A DNA stretch of 34,824 bases from an uncultured Alphaproteobacteria bacterium (GCA_902524655.1 CABZEG010000019.1:1-34824); one strand, 5' to 3'; numbered from the stretch's first letter, positions 8,863 to 19,126 are shown. Translations and numbers: made by a program. The notes: a model not told the origin generated them from the letters alone.

Positions 8863-8876
8863 ACGATGATAATCGT
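8863..8876 (+). repeat. Small inverted repeat in the atp leader
   Basis: ACGAT, four bases, ATCGT. It sits between the candidate promoter and the atpH ribosome site. The stem is short and AT-rich. It may be an operator half-site pair or chance. Confidence 0.3.
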
Positions 8877-8902
8877 GATACACTCAAATAAAGGTGATCC
8901 AT

Positions 8903-9460
8903 TTGCAAGAAATTAGCGAGATAAACTCCAAGCCCTCTGCAAGATATGCACTTGCATTATTTTCTCTTTGCCAGGAAAGCAAGACTGTTTATGAGGTAGA
9001 GAAACATGTGAGTGATCTTCTAAAGATATTGAAATCAAATAACGGATTGAATTTATTTTTAAGAAATCCAACGTTTTCCTCGAATGATCAGGAAAACGTT
9101 TTTAAAGTTGTTAGTAAAAAATTAAAGCTGCCTGAGCACCTTAAAAACACAATTTGTCTAATGATAAGAAAAGGACGAGGTTACGACCTAGTCAACTTTA
9201 CCATGGATTTCTTAAAGCTTTGCTCAGTAAGTAAAAACGAACTTATAGTCCGCATTAGAACAGCAAAAAAAGTAAGCGATACGCAAATAGAAGAAATAAA
9301 GAACTCTATACAAAAGATTACAAAGCGTGAAGTAAGGCTTGAGGCTGAAGACGATCCAAATATAATTGCTGGACTTGAGCTTAAAGTTGGATCATTTTTG
9401 TTTAACTCAAGTATTAATTCAAAACTTGAAAATATGAAAAATATTTTGAAAAAAGGTTGA
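8903..9460 (+). CDS. atpH: ATP synthase F1 subunit delta
   Basis: Subunit delta links the F1 head to the peripheral stalk of the ATP synthase. The protein has 185 residues. [11 protein letters not shown] near the N-terminus is the typical opening, and the C-terminal part with [22 protein letters not shown] and the final [13 protein letters not shown] is characteristic. The start is uncertain between GTG at 8894 and TTG at 8903. I chose TTG because AAGGTGAT (8891-8898) is a strong ribosome site placed correctly for it, whereas the GTG lies inside that site. The first gene of atpHAGDC, it ends 5 bases before the atpA ATG. F0 genes are absent, as is normal in alphaproteobacteria, where they form a separate operon. 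Confidence 0.93.
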   Translation: MQEISEINSKPSARYALALFSLCQESKTVYEVEKHVSDLLKILKSNNGLNLFLRNPTFSSNDQENVFKVVSKKLKLPEHLKNTICLMIRKGRGYDLVNFTMDFLKLCSVSKNELIVRIRTAKKVSDTQIEEIKNSIQKITKREVRLEAEDDPNIIAGLELKVGSFLFNSSINSKLENMKNILKKG

Positions 9461-9465
9461 TTACT

Positions 9466-11004
9466 ATGAACATTCAAGCATCCGAGATCTCAAAGATCTT
9501 AAAAGAACAAATAAAAAACTTTGATGATGATACAGAAGTAGCAGAGGTTGGAAAAGTTTTATCTGTTGGGGATGGGATAGCACGTGTGTATGGTTTAGAC
9601 AAAGTGCAAGCTGGAGAAATGGTGGAGTTTCCGGGAGGCACAATGGGAATGGCGCTGAATTTAGAGATAGATAATGTCGGCGTGGTTATATTTGGCTCAG
9701 ATAGAGACATAAAAGAAGGGGATCTTGTAAAGAGAACTAGTTCCATAGTCGATGTTCCTGTAGGGATGGAGTTGTTAGGCAGAGTCGTTGACGGACTAGG
9801 AAATCCGGTTGATGGGAAGGGCCCCATAAAATCAAAAACAAGGTCGGTAGCCGATGTGAAAGCACCAGGAATAATCCCTCGCAAATCTGTGCATGAACCA
9901 ATGGCGACTGGGCTCAAGTCCGTTGATTCTCTTATTCCTATAGGTAGAGGACAGAGGGAGCTTATAATAGGTGATAGACAGACTGGTAAAACCGCAGTTG
10001 CGATTGATGCTATATTGAATCAAAAAAGCTATAATGATGCAGCCGGGACTGATGAAAGTAAAAAACTGTATTGCGTTTATGTAGCGATAGGACAAAAGCG
10101 ATCAACAGTGGCACAACTAGTTAAAAAATTAGAGGAAACAGGAGCTATAGAGTATTCTATTGTGGTGGCAGCTACAGCTTCGGACCCCGCTCCAATGCAA
10201 TTTTTGGCCCCATATTCAGCAACAGCTATGGCAGAATATTTTCGTGATAATAGCAAACACGCACTAATTATATATGACGATCTTTCAAAGCAAGCAGTCG
10301 CATATAGACAAATGTCCCTTCTTCTTAGAAGACCCCCTGGTAGGGAAGCTTATCCTGGTGACGTATTTTATTTACACTCTCGCTTACTCGAAAGATCTGC
10401 GAAGCTGAATGAAGATAACGGATCAGGCTCATTAACGGCCTTGCCAATAATTGAGACCCAGGGAGGAGATGTGTCGGCATTTATTCCGACTAACGTTATC
10501 TCGATCACAGATGGTCAAATATTTTTGGAAACAGAATTATTTTATCAAGGTATCCGTCCTGCTGTTAATACAGGTCTCTCGGTTTCTAGAGTTGGGTCTT
10601 CAGCACAAACTAAGTCGATGAAATCAGTGGCCGGCTCAATCAAACTGGAATTGGCGCAGTACAGAGAAATGGCAGCCTTTGCTCAATTTGGATCAGATCT
10701 AGACGCGAGCACGCAAGCACTTTTAAATAGAGGGGCAAGGCTAACAGAGTTATTAAAGCAGCCTCAGTACTCTCCCCTAACTAACGCAGAGCAAGTTGTT
10801 GTGATCTACGCTGGAACAAAAGGCTATTTAGACCAAACGCCTGTCAGCGAGGTCACAAGCTTTGAAAAAAATCTTGTGAATTATTTGAGATCGGAGGGAA
10901 AAGCTGTGGTAGACGAGCTGACAATTAAAGACCAAAAAATAGAAGGTGAGATTGAAAGCAAAATCAAATCACTTTTAGATAACTTCTTAAAAACTCAGAT
11001 TTAG
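9466..11004 (+). CDS. atpA: ATP synthase F1 subunit alpha
   Basis: Non-catalytic nucleotide-binding subunit of the F1 hexamer, 512 residues. The P-loop GDRQTGKT is at residues 169-176, the same numbering as E. coli. Other signatures are the N-terminal [11 protein letters not shown], the [12 protein letters not shown] stretch, and [24 protein letters not shown]. The ATG at 9466 fits the usual N-terminus and has AAAGG upstream, overlapping the end of atpH. A TTG nine bases earlier is in frame but poorly supported. It lies five bases after atpH and 15 before atpG. Nothing is unusual in the catalytic interface residues that I can see. Confidence 0.98.
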   Translation: MNIQASEISKILKEQIKNFDDDTEVAEVGKVLSVGDGIARVYGLDKVQAGEMVEFPGGTMGMALNLEIDNVGVVIFGSDRDIKEGDLVKRTSSIVDVPVGMELLGRVVDGLGNPVDGKGPIKSKTRSVADVKAPGIIPRKSVHEPMATGLKSVDSLIPIGRGQRELIIGDRQTGKTAVAIDAILNQKSYNDAAGTDESKKLYCVYVAIGQKRSTVAQLVKKLEETGAIEYSIVVAATASDPAPMQFLAPYSATAMAEYFRDNSKHALIIYDDLSKQAVAYRQMSLLLRRPPGREAYPGDVFYLHSRLLERSAKLNEDNGSGSLTALPIIETQGGDVSAFIPTNVISITDGQIFLETELFYQGIRPAVNTGLSVSRVGSSAQTKSMKSVAGSIKLELAQYREMAAFAQFGSDLDASTQALLNRGARLTELLKQPQYSPLTNAEQVVVIYAGTKGYLDQTPVSEVTSFEKNLVNYLRSEGKAVVDELTIKDQKIEGEIESKIKSLLDNFLKTQI

Positions 11005-11019
11005 TAAAAAAACAACGAA

Positions 11020-11895
11020 ATGCCTAGCTTAAAAGACCTAAAGATACGAATTGATAGTGTGAAGTCCACTAGGAAAATCACTAAAGCAATGCAAATGGTT
11101 GCAGCAGCAAAACTGAGAAAAGCTCAGGAGTCAGCTGAAAGAGGTAGGCCTTATGCTGAAAAGATGCGAGAAATAGTGTCTAATCTAGCATCTAGCGTTA
11201 AAAACATTGCTGTGGACAACAAGTTTTTAAGAGATGGTAGCAACAGTCAAAAGTTTCTATTGATTGTAGCAACGGCTGAGAGAGGTTTATGTGGTGGATT
11301 TAATTCCTCAATAGTGAAATTAGCTAAGGCAAGAATCGCTGAACTCACCAGCCAGAATAAAGAGATAAAGGTACTAACGATAGGGAAAAAGGGCAGAGAG
11401 CAGCTTAACAGAGAATTTGAGAGTCTGTTTATTGGTCATGTAGATCTAAGCACCGAGAAAAATATCACAATTGATACGGCTAGAAAGATCTCAACAGACA
11501 TTATCGCGAGGTTTGAACGTGGTGAATATGAGGTTGCCGAGATTTTTTATAATAAGTTTGAATCAGTTATTTCTCAAATACCTACTTCTCATAGACTATT
11601 ACCAGTTTCATTAAATGAAAAAGAAACTGATGCGGAAAATATTAGCTTTAATTTCGAGCCTGAAGAAGATGAAATATTGACCGAGATTATACCTAAAAGT
11701 ATTGCAACATCAATTTTCTCAGTGCTGCAAGAAAATGCAGCCTCTGAACAAGGATCAAGGATGGCAGCAATGGATAACGCAACCCGAAACGCGGGTGAAA
11801 TGATCGATAAGTTAACTATAGATTTTAATCGATCAAGACAGGCGGCTATTACAAACGAATTAATCGAAATCATTTCAGGTGCTGAAGCACTTTAA
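11020..11895 (+). CDS. atpG: ATP synthase F1 subunit gamma
   Basis: The rotating central shaft that couples proton flow to catalysis, 291 residues. The N-terminal helix SLKDLKIRIDSVKSTRKITK and AMQMVAAAKLRKAQ, together with the C-terminal helix MAAMDNATRNAGEMIDKL and FNRSRQAAITNELIEIISGAEAL, make up the coiled shaft. The middle Rossmann-like part has TAERGLCGGFNSS. The ATG is preceded by an A-rich stretch with no evident Shine-Dalgarno sequence, unlike atpA, atpD and atpC, so translation may depend on the upstream gene. It lies 15 bases after atpA and 21 before atpD. Confidence 0.97.
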   Translation: MPSLKDLKIRIDSVKSTRKITKAMQMVAAAKLRKAQESAERGRPYAEKMREIVSNLASSVKNIAVDNKFLRDGSNSQKFLLIVATAERGLCGGFNSSIVKLAKARIAELTSQNKEIKVLTIGKKGREQLNREFESLFIGHVDLSTEKNITIDTARKISTDIIARFERGEYEVAEIFYNKFESVISQIPTSHRLLPVSLNEKETDAENISFNFEPEEDEILTEIIPKSIATSIFSVLQENAASEQGSRMAAMDNATRNAGEMIDKLTIDFNRSRQAAITNELIEIISGAEAL

Positions 11896-11907
11896 ATCAA
11901 TGAATAG

Positions 11908-13341
<1,434 letters not shown>

Positions 13342-13360
13342 AGGCTTTAAGGTAATAACA

Positions 13361-13756
13361 ATGACAAAGAAATTTGATCTCACCATAATATCAGCAGAAA
13401 GTAAAGTTTTTGAAGGGGAAGTAGAAAGTGTTTTGGTACCTGGAATGATCGGTGACTTTTTAGTGCTGTCGGATCATGCCCCTTGCATTAGCAGTATACG
13501 TCCAGGTTTTTTGGAATATTCCGAGGGAATAAGCCATAAGCAACGATATTTTGTTTCTGGAGGCATTATTGAGGTTATTAATAACGTGGTCTCTATACTT
13601 GTAGATTCTGCTATTGCAGGGGACAAAAATGTTAAGGAAGATATAACAGCGCTTATATCTGAAATTAATGATAAATTATCAAATGAAGATTATACAAATA
13701 AAGATGATTTGGGATTAAGGAAAAATGACCTGGAAGAGGCATTAAAACAAACCTAA
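13361..13756 (+). CDS. atpC: ATP synthase F1 subunit epsilon
   Basis: Subunit epsilon binds the gamma shaft and the c-ring and can inhibit hydrolysis. The protein has 131 residues. The N-terminal beta sandwich shows FDLTIISAESKVFEGEVESVLVPG cut by loops, GDFLVLSDHAPCISSIRPG, and FVSGGIIEVINNVVSILVDSA. The C-terminal helical arm (about residues 85-131) is short and highly charged. The ATG has TAAGG upstream. It is the last gene of atpHAGDC. No hairpin terminator is visible in the 38 bases before the MFS gene, so read-through into it is possible. Confidence 0.95.
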   Translation: MTKKFDLTIISAESKVFEGEVESVLVPGMIGDFLVLSDHAPCISSIRPGFLEYSEGISHKQRYFVSGGIIEVINNVVSILVDSAIAGDKNVKEDITALISEINDKLSNEDYTNKDDLGLRKNDLEEALKQT

Positions 13757-13794
13757 ACTCTTTAACTATTTTTTCAGGAAATTGAGAACTATAC

Positions 13795-14994
13795 TTGTTT
13801 AAAGATATTCGAATTGTACTCATTTTCAGTGTCGTCTTAATAGATATTATTGGCATTGGAATTATATTTCCTATTATACCAGATCTTTTGAAAGAGGTTG
13901 GTATAGAAAAAAATGCTAGTGCTGCTTTATGGGGAGGTCTTTTGTCCTCATCCTATGCTTTTATGCAGTTTGTTTTTTCACCGACAATTGGGACGTTATC
14001 AGATATTTTTGGTAGACGCCCTATATTACTGATAGCTTCATTATTATTGGGACTAGATTATTTGGTCATGGGATTTTCTGAGACACTCTTGATATTGTTT
14101 ATTGGTAGAATAGTTGGAGGTCTAGCAGGAGGAACTATAGCTACAGGTACTGCTTACTTGGCGGATATCTCAGATTCCAAGGATAAAAAAAAGAACTTCG
14201 CTATTATTGGAGCAGCCTTCGGATTAGGTTTTATAATGGGACCAATTATAGGGGGATTAATCGGAGAAATAACTGTCAGAGCACCATTCTTTCTATCGGC
14301 GTTTTTATGTTTTTTAAATTTTTTTTTATGTTTATTCTTTCTTCCTGAAACAATTCATTCAAGGACCAAAAATGAGTTCAGAATTAAAAATCTCAATCCA
14401 TTTTTTAATATTTCTTATGTATTTAAAATTCCATTATTTAAAGGATTGTTTTTTTGCTTCTTTCTCATAGCTTTCGCAAATACAGTTTACCCGGCAATTT
14501 GGAGTTTTTGGGGCAGAGAAGTGTTTGGATGGTCCACTGGGATGATTGGGGTAACTCTTGCGTGCTATGGCCTCTTACTGTTTATCGTTCAGGCATTTGT
14601 GATAAGGTTGAAGTTTTTTGATCAACTTTCAACAAAAACTCTAACGCTTTTTTCTTTGACATGTGGAATCATAGCATTAGTTTCGTTTGGTCTTGTACGA
14701 GTCGAAATTCTGGTATTTGCTATAATACCCGTTGCGGCTTTATCTGAAATGGTTAATCCAACATTAAAGGCATATATGTCAAATGAAATATCCGAAAAAG
14801 ATCAAGGCCTACTTCAGGGAGTGTTAAATAGTATAGTCGGATTGACTTCCGTTATCGGTCCAATCTCGATGAGCTATATCTTTAGTATTGGGGCCTCTAA
14901 TAATTCACTTGTTTATAATCCGGGAGCACCATTTTTGTTTGCTGGATGTTTATTTTTATCTTCTCTTATATTGATAAGGCGATTTCTAGATTAG
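13795..14994 (+). CDS. MFS transporter, TetA/DHA1-like drug:H+ antiporter
   Basis: A 399-residue, strongly hydrophobic protein with about 12 membrane segments. GTLSDIFGRRP, in the loop after the second helix, is MFS motif A. GLGFIMGPIIGG in the fifth helix is motif C, the antiporter motif. The opening IDIIGIGIIFPIIPDLL resembles the TCR/Tet branch. Substrate is unknown, and the family label does not prove tetracycline export. The start is TTG, since a stop lies 10 bases upstream in frame and no ATG is near. AGGAA lies 14 bases before it, a wide spacing. It follows atpC by 38 bases and converges on prs with 8 bases between stops. It is an accessory function next to core genes. Confidence 0.85.
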   Translation: MFKDIRIVLIFSVVLIDIIGIGIIFPIIPDLLKEVGIEKNASAALWGGLLSSSYAFMQFVFSPTIGTLSDIFGRRPILLIASLLLGLDYLVMGFSETLLILFIGRIVGGLAGGTIATGTAYLADISDSKDKKKNFAIIGAAFGLGFIMGPIIGGLIGEITVRAPFFLSAFLCFLNFFLCLFFLPETIHSRTKNEFRIKNLNPFFNISYVFKIPLFKGLFFCFFLIAFANTVYPAIWSFWGREVFGWSTGMIGVTLACYGLLLFIVQAFVIRLKFFDQLSTKTLTLFSLTCGIIALVSFGLVRVEILVFAIIPVAALSEMVNPTLKAYMSNEISEKDQGLLQGVLNSIVGLTSVIGPISMSYIFSIGASNNSLVYNPGAPFLFAGCLFLSSLILIRRFLD

Positions 14995-15002
14995 ATTTTT
15001 TC

Positions 15003-16016
15003 TCAGTTTGAATAAAGGCCTTCATATATTGGTTTTAAAGACTCTTCACTGAACAGCGAGGAGACAGAACTTTCGTTAGAGATATTCAACATTGCATGAG
15101 CTAAAAGAGGTGCGGCAGTAATGATACGAATTTTAGGGCACTTTATTACAACGTCAGTAGGTTCAATGGTATCAGTTATAACCATAGAGCTAAGGTTAGA
15201 TTTAGAAATCCTTTCGATAGCCTCTCCAGAAAGAACACCATGAGTGATATAGGCATAAACTTCTTTAGCACCCTTTTCCAAGAGAAGTTCGGCTGATTTA
15301 ATTAAAGTACCAGCTGTATCACAAATATCGTCAACTAGAATGCAGGTTTTATCTGAAACTTCACCGATGATGGTCATAGAGTTAATTTCTCCTGGAGCAC
15401 TTCTTCTCTTATCCACCACCGCTAAATCTACACCTATTTTTTCAGCTAGCTCTCTTGCACGTGATACCCCTCCAACATCAGGCGAAACTATAGTTATATC
15501 TTTATTTTTAGGAAAGTTATGTCTTATATCGATGGCGAAGATTGGTGATGCATAGAGATTATCCACTGGGATATCAAAGAAACCTTGTATTTGGGCGGCG
15601 TGCAAATCTAGTGTTAGCACTCTATTTATACCTGCTTGTGCAAGCAAATTAGCCACCAACTTTGCACTAATTGGTGTTCTAGCTTTCGTCCTTCGGTCCT
15701 GTCTCGCATACCCAAAATATGGGATTATTGCTGTTACTCTACTTGCACTGGATCTCTTAAGCGCATCTGCAATTATAAGTAGTTCCATAAGATTATCATT
15801 TGCAGGATTAGAGGTTGATTGCACTATGAACATATCCTCACCACGAACATTTTCGAAAACCTCTACAAAAACTTCCTGGTCGCTAAAGCGCTCTACACGA
15901 GCTTTTACCGGCTTAACTTTTGCACCAAACAACAAACTAATTCTCTTACAAATGCTTTTTGCTAGTGAGAGATTTGAATTCCCAGATATGATTTTTAGTT
16001 TGCCGTTTGAGATCAT
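15003..16016 (-). CDS. prs: Ribose-phosphate pyrophosphokinase (PRPP synthetase)
   Basis: Makes phosphoribosyl pyrophosphate from ribose 5-phosphate and ATP, the common precursor for purines, pyrimidines, histidine, tryptophan and NAD. The protein has 337 residues. It shows ERFSDQEVFVEVFENVRG, IIPYFGYARQDRRTKAR (98-113), the DLHAAQIQGFF flexible loop region, SPDVGGVSRAREL, and the PRPP-binding VDDICDTAGT (228-237). This is the class I enzyme. The N-terminus is about 7 residues longer than the usual MKIISGNSN opening because the only in-frame ATG is there. The 110-base leader contains overlapping inverted repeats, described separately. The stop lies 8 bases from the convergent MFS gene. Confidence 0.97.
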   Translation of the reverse strand: MISNGKLKIISGNSNLSLAKSICKRISLLFGAKVKPVKARVERFSDQEVFVEVFENVRGEDMFIVQSTSNPANDNLMELLIIADALKRSSASRVTAIIPYFGYARQDRRTKARTPISAKLVANLLAQAGINRVLTLDLHAAQIQGFFDIPVDNLYASPIFAIDIRHNFPKNKDITIVSPDVGGVSRARELAEKIGVDLAVVDKRRSAPGEINSMTIIGEVSDKTCILVDDICDTAGTLIKSAELLLEKGAKEVYAYITHGVLSGEAIERISKSNLSSMVITDTIEPTDVVIKCPKIRIITAAPLLAHAMLNISNESSVSSLFSEESLKPIYEGLYSN

Positions 16017-16045
16017 TATTTTCGACTCTTTTCTATGGAATAATC

Positions 16046-16089
16046 CTATACGTTTTTCATTTTTATGAAAGAGAAAGGATAGCTTTCAT
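16046..16089 (-). promoter_or_regulatory. prs leader with mutually exclusive inverted repeats and two mini-ORFs
   Basis: Read on the minus strand, the leader has ATGAAAG (16089-16083), 11 bases, CTTTCAT (16071-16065), four A, ATGAAA (16060-16055). The middle arm can pair with either outer arm, so two hairpins are mutually exclusive. The same arms open two tiny reading frames: MKAILSLS-stop (16089-16063) and MKNV-stop (16060-16046). The segment ends about 30 bases before the prs ATG. A regulatory role is inferred; the repeats are directly visible but AT-rich. Confidence 0.35.
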
Positions 16090-16126
16090 TTATCTTTTTT
16101 TAAAAATTTTTAGACGTTTATTAATT

Positions 16127-16579
16127 TTATTCTCTGGTAACTTCTGCCAAGATATGGTCTTCATAATTTACTTCATCAACTAAGGTTTCTGAAATACAGA
16201 ATTTTTGAATTGACTGATTTGTTTTATTAACACTATCTTTGTCTTTACTTATCAAATGGTGCCATTGAGGCAGCGGTTTGCCTTCGCTTATTAATTTATA
16301 ACTGCAACTAGACGGCAGGAATTCATAATTTTTATCTAAATTGTCTTTAGTAAGTTTTAAACAGCCTTCCACATTTTTTTCTCTATTCAAATAATCACTA
16401 CATCTACAGCTGTCAATTTTAAGCTTTGAGCATGATATATTGGTAATATAAGTTTTTTTCTTATCAACTACTTTCAATAGACAGCACTTAGCGCAACCAT
16501 CACACAAGGCCTCCCATTCATCTTGATTTAAGTGCTCGAGGTCATACTTTTCCCAAAATAATTTTCTTAAGTTACTCAT
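16127..16579 (-). CDS. YcgN/UPF0260-like cysteine-cluster protein
   Basis: This 150-residue protein carries the UPF0260 (YkgJ/YcgN-type zinc- or iron-chelating) pattern. The visible pieces are WEALCDGCAKCC (22-33), the cysteines CSKLKIDSCRCSDYLNR, VEGCLKL, and FLPSSCSYKLISEGKPLPQWHHL. Eight or more conserved Cys residues suggest a bound metal or cluster. Cytoplasmic; no biochemical role is established for the family. Its ATG overlaps the end of ribF by 8 bases (ATGAGTAA), implying translational coupling. prs follows 110 bases later on the same strand. Confidence 0.88.
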   Translation of the reverse strand: MSNLRKLFWEKYDLEHLNQDEWEALCDGCAKCCLLKVVDKKKTYITNISCSKLKIDSCRCSDYLNREKNVEGCLKLTKDNLDKNYEFLPSSCSYKLISEGKPLPQWHHLISKDKDSVNKTNQSIQKFCISETLVDEVNYEDHILAEVTRE

Positions 16580-17504
16580 TATCTAGAAGATTTTCTATAG
16601 TTTCACAGTCTGATTGCATCTGTGCAATCAACTCTTTTTCAGAGTTAAACTTTAGTTCAGGTCTTATAAATTCTACCAACGAAATACAAACATTTTCTCC
16701 ATATAAATTTTCATCGAAATCAAATATGAAGACTTCGATATTTGGCTCATATTCTCCATAGGTTGGTCTTGACCCAACTGATGCTGCTCCTCTCAAAGTT
16801 TTTGTCTTACCATGAGTTAAGATATTGATGAATACTGCATAAACACCATGTTTGGGAACAATTGTATCTCTTAGCCCAACATTTATTGTTGGAAACCCTA
16901 GATTTCGGCCTCTTTGAAAACCTTTTTCGACCATCCCCTCAATTTCATAATAACGAGACAGCATTCTAGTAACTTCAATAATAGAACCTTCACCTAGTTT
17001 TTCACGTAATACACTTGAAGATACAACTCTACCTGCAATCTTGAAGGGCTTTGCAATACATAGGCTAAGCTTTCTTTTATCTTGATAGCTCTTTAATAAT
17101 TTAACGGAACCCTCTCTGTTCTTTCCAAACCTGAAATCTGGGCCAACCACAATATTTTTTACATTTAGTTTCTCCAGTAGTACAGTCTCTATGAAATCCT
17201 CTGGCGATAGGTTTGCTAATGAAGAATCGAAAGGCAGTTCAAAGAGGGCATCGATACCAAAATAGTTCAAAAATCTTTTACGTGTTTCTGATTTCATTAA
17301 CCTAAATTTAGGGTTATTTTTTTGAAAATATTGCCTGGGATGAGGTTCAAATGTAACCACGCCTACCGAAGAATTATTACTATTTTCCCTTGCAATCTCA
17401 ATAACTGACTGGTGGCCTAAATGCATACCATCAAAGTTGCCAATAGCGACAGAGTAACCCTTATTCTCTTTTGGAATATTTTCTATGCTTTTAAAAACTA
17501 ACAT
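16572..17504 (-). CDS. ribF: Bifunctional riboflavin kinase / FAD synthetase
   Basis: Converts riboflavin to FMN and then FAD. The protein has 310 residues, the normal bifunctional length. The N-terminal adenylyltransferase half has GNFDGMHLGH (22-31), VVTFEPHPRQYF, VGPDFRFGKNREGS and SSSVLREKL. The C-terminal kinase half has GFQRGRNLGFPTINV, HGVYAVFI, GAASVGSRPTYG and IEVFIFDFDENLYGE. Its ribosome site AGGAAG overlaps the TAG stop of the upstream MaoC gene (8-base gap), and its 3' end overlaps the YcgN-like gene. In many alphaproteobacteria ribF sits near groESL and the TIGR01459 gene, as here. No FMN riboswitch is seen. Confidence 0.96.
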   Translation of the reverse strand: MLVFKSIENIPKENKGYSVAIGNFDGMHLGHQSVIEIARENSNNSSVGVVTFEPHPRQYFQKNNPKFRLMKSETRKRFLNYFGIDALFELPFDSSLANLSPEDFIETVLLEKLNVKNIVVGPDFRFGKNREGSVKLLKSYQDKRKLSLCIAKPFKIAGRVVSSSVLREKLGEGSIIEVTRMLSRYYEIEGMVEKGFQRGRNLGFPTINVGLRDTIVPKHGVYAVFINILTHGKTKTLRGAASVGSRPTYGEYEPNIEVFIFDFDENLYGENVCISLVEFIRPELKFNSEKELIAQMQSDCETIENLLDNE

Positions 17505-17512
17505 TTTGCTTC

Positions 17513-17956
17513 CTAATCAAATTTTCTACTGGGTGCTAACACAAGTGCTTCTCCTGCTAACACTACTTTTTCTCCTACTTCACACTTACAGTTTAGTGTA
17601 ACGCGGCGATTCGAGTATTCTAGGTGACTTACTAAAACTGTGGTTGTGACTAATTGACCAGGGTGTACCGGTCTCATGAATTTTAGTGTTTGACTCAAAT
17701 ACACGGTTCCGTGTCCAGGCAACTGTTCTGCAATTACGGCCGAAATTAAGCTTGCAGTTAGCATACCGTGTGCAATTCTCCTTCCAAAGATAGTTTGCTT
17801 AGCATATTCTTTATCTAAGTGAACTGGGTTTTGATCACCAGAGACTATTGAAAATAGCTGAATATCATTTTGCGTAATTGTACGTTCAAGCATTCTGCTC
17901 ATTCCTATTTCCAAATCCTCGACACATATTGTTCCTTTTTGTATACTGTTTTTCAT
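17513..17956 (-). CDS. MaoC-like (R)-specific enoyl-CoA hydratase family protein
   Basis: A single hot-dog fold protein of 147 residues with the hydratase-2 signature SGDQNPVHLDKEYA; Asp41 and His46 are the expected catalytic pair. IFGRRIAHGMLTASLIS and the later LKFMRPVHPGQLV complete the family pattern. Such proteins hydrate trans-2-enoyl-CoA, but many relatives act on other CoA thioesters, so the substrate is not assigned. The ATG at the far end gives the usual EDLEIGM opening; no strong ribosome site precedes it. It lies 53 bases downstream of the HAD gene and 8 bases before ribF, probably in one transcript. Confidence 0.9.
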   Translation of the reverse strand: MKNSIQKGTICVEDLEIGMSRMLERTITQNDIQLFSIVSGDQNPVHLDKEYAKQTIFGRRIAHGMLTASLISAVIAEQLPGHGTVYLSQTLKFMRPVHPGQLVTTTVLVSHLEYSNRRVTLNCKCEVGEKVVLAGEALVLAPSRKFD

Positions 17957-18009
17957 AATATGTTTGTGCAGATATGTGCTAAATTATTAGAAAAAGTACA
18001 CGAAAATTT

Positions 18010-18903
18010 TTATCCGAAAAATTTGATGGCATAGTCTACGTGTACTTTATTATCTTCTATGGTTTGATTTAATTTCATTTCATCAAGGATGGTGTAATTT
18101 TTTTTCTCAATCAAATGCTTTTTTTTCAACAATCCTCCAACTACTAGAAGTGAGTCAAGCTTCTCATTGTTAGCACCTTTAATATCTGTTGTGAGCCCAT
18201 CTCCTATGCAGAGGATTGACTTTTTTTTGGACTCGCTGACATTGTTCAAAAAACAGTAAACCTCTTGATAAATATTTTTATGTGGTTTACCGAAATAAAT
18301 TACTCTGCCTCCCATTTCCTCGTACATTGATGCGAGTGAGCCAGCACACATTTCTCGTTTATCACCAACATCCACGACCAAATCAGGGTTTGCACACAAT
18401 AATGTCAAGTCTTTATCTATCCCAACCTTAAATGTATTTTGATAATCAGAAAGTTGGTCTTTTGATGGGTTAAATGGTTCGGTACAAACAATTAGATCTG
18501 CGTATGCGATATTATTTATTTCAATCGAGATTTTTTTTTCTTGGATCATATCTTTGTAAATACTGTGGTGCCGTCGCCCTCCAATGTGGAAGATACTCAA
18601 CTGATTTACAGAAATATTATTTATGTAATTTGACGTGAGCTCTCCAGAAGTTACCAGCATATCATAGTGAGTTTCTTCTATACCAAGTCTCGCTATTTGA
18701 TACTCAACGTTCGCAATTGGTCTAGGGGCATTAGTTACCAATATTACTTTGCCATTTGAAGCCTTGAATTTTTTAAGAGCCCTAAGAGCTTCGGGAAAGC
18801 TTTCTATTCCGTTATGCAAGCATCCCCACAAGTCGCAAATGACAGCATTATAATTATCTGATATCTCGGAGAAAGTTGTTATTACGTTTGTCAAAAGAAT
18901 CAA
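18010..18903 (-). CDS. HAD superfamily class IIA protein, TIGR01459 type
   Basis: This 297-residue protein has the NagD-like class IIA layout. Motif I is VICDLWGCLHNG (Asp24), motif II is ILVTNAPRP, and the motif IV region is CIGDGLTTDIKGANN. YFGKPHKNIY is the usual cap-to-core return. In motif I the second aspartate of DxD is Trp26, which also occurs in the TIGR01459 family as I recall it, so phosphatase activity is doubtful. The start is TTG at 18903, with AGGT four bases upstream; no ATG is near. It is divergent from groES across 223 bases and upstream of maoC-ribF. Function is unknown. Confidence 0.87.
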   Translation of the reverse strand: MILLTNVITTFSEISDNYNAVICDLWGCLHNGIESFPEALRALKKFKASNGKVILVTNAPRPIANVEYQIARLGIEETHYDMLVTSGELTSNYINNISVNQLSIFHIGGRRHHSIYKDMIQEKKISIEINNIAYADLIVCTEPFNPSKDQLSDYQNTFKVGIDKDLTLLCANPDLVVDVGDKREMCAGSLASMYEEMGGRVIYFGKPHKNIYQEVYCFLNNVSESKKKSILCIGDGLTTDIKGANNEKLDSLLVVGGLLKKKHLIEKKNYTILDEMKLNQTIEDNKVHVDYAIKFFG

Positions 18904-19023
18904 ATACCTAAATTATTTATCAAGTTTCGTCCTATGCGGTGATAAAAGATATAAATAAAAAAGGCAACAGCCTCAATTATATAATATTTTTAAAAAAAAT
19001 TTGAAAAAAATTGATTAGAGATA

Positions 19024-19051
19024 TTGACAAGCAAAAATTCTTGCATAAATA
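19024..19051 (+). promoter_or_regulatory. Candidate groESL promoter with internal palindrome
   Basis: A perfect TTGACA (19024-19029) is followed, after 16 bases, by a weak TAAATA (19046-19051). The spacer includes the near-palindrome GCAAAAATTCTTGC (19031-19044). No CIRCE element (TTAGCACTC, nine bases, GAGTGCTAA) is present. A heat-shock sigma factor site cannot be excluded. Assigned by eye. Confidence 0.4.
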
Positions 19052-19126
19052 GAAACGCTAGGTAGGGAAGTCTCTTTTCAGGAGACAATAACCTTTGATT
19101 TATATTTTTTTATGAGGAGATTCTTA

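Noticed and set aside
13757-13794. Terminator after atpC
   Set aside because: The T-run has no hairpin before it.
18962-18973. Small AGGC/GCCT hairpin followed by T on the minus strand
   Set aside because: The stem has only four strong pairs, and no gene upstream on that strand would need ending there.
19112-19126. ATG at 19112 as groES start
   Set aside because: It lies upstream of the GAGGAGA ribosome site, and the GroES N-terminus begins at 19127.
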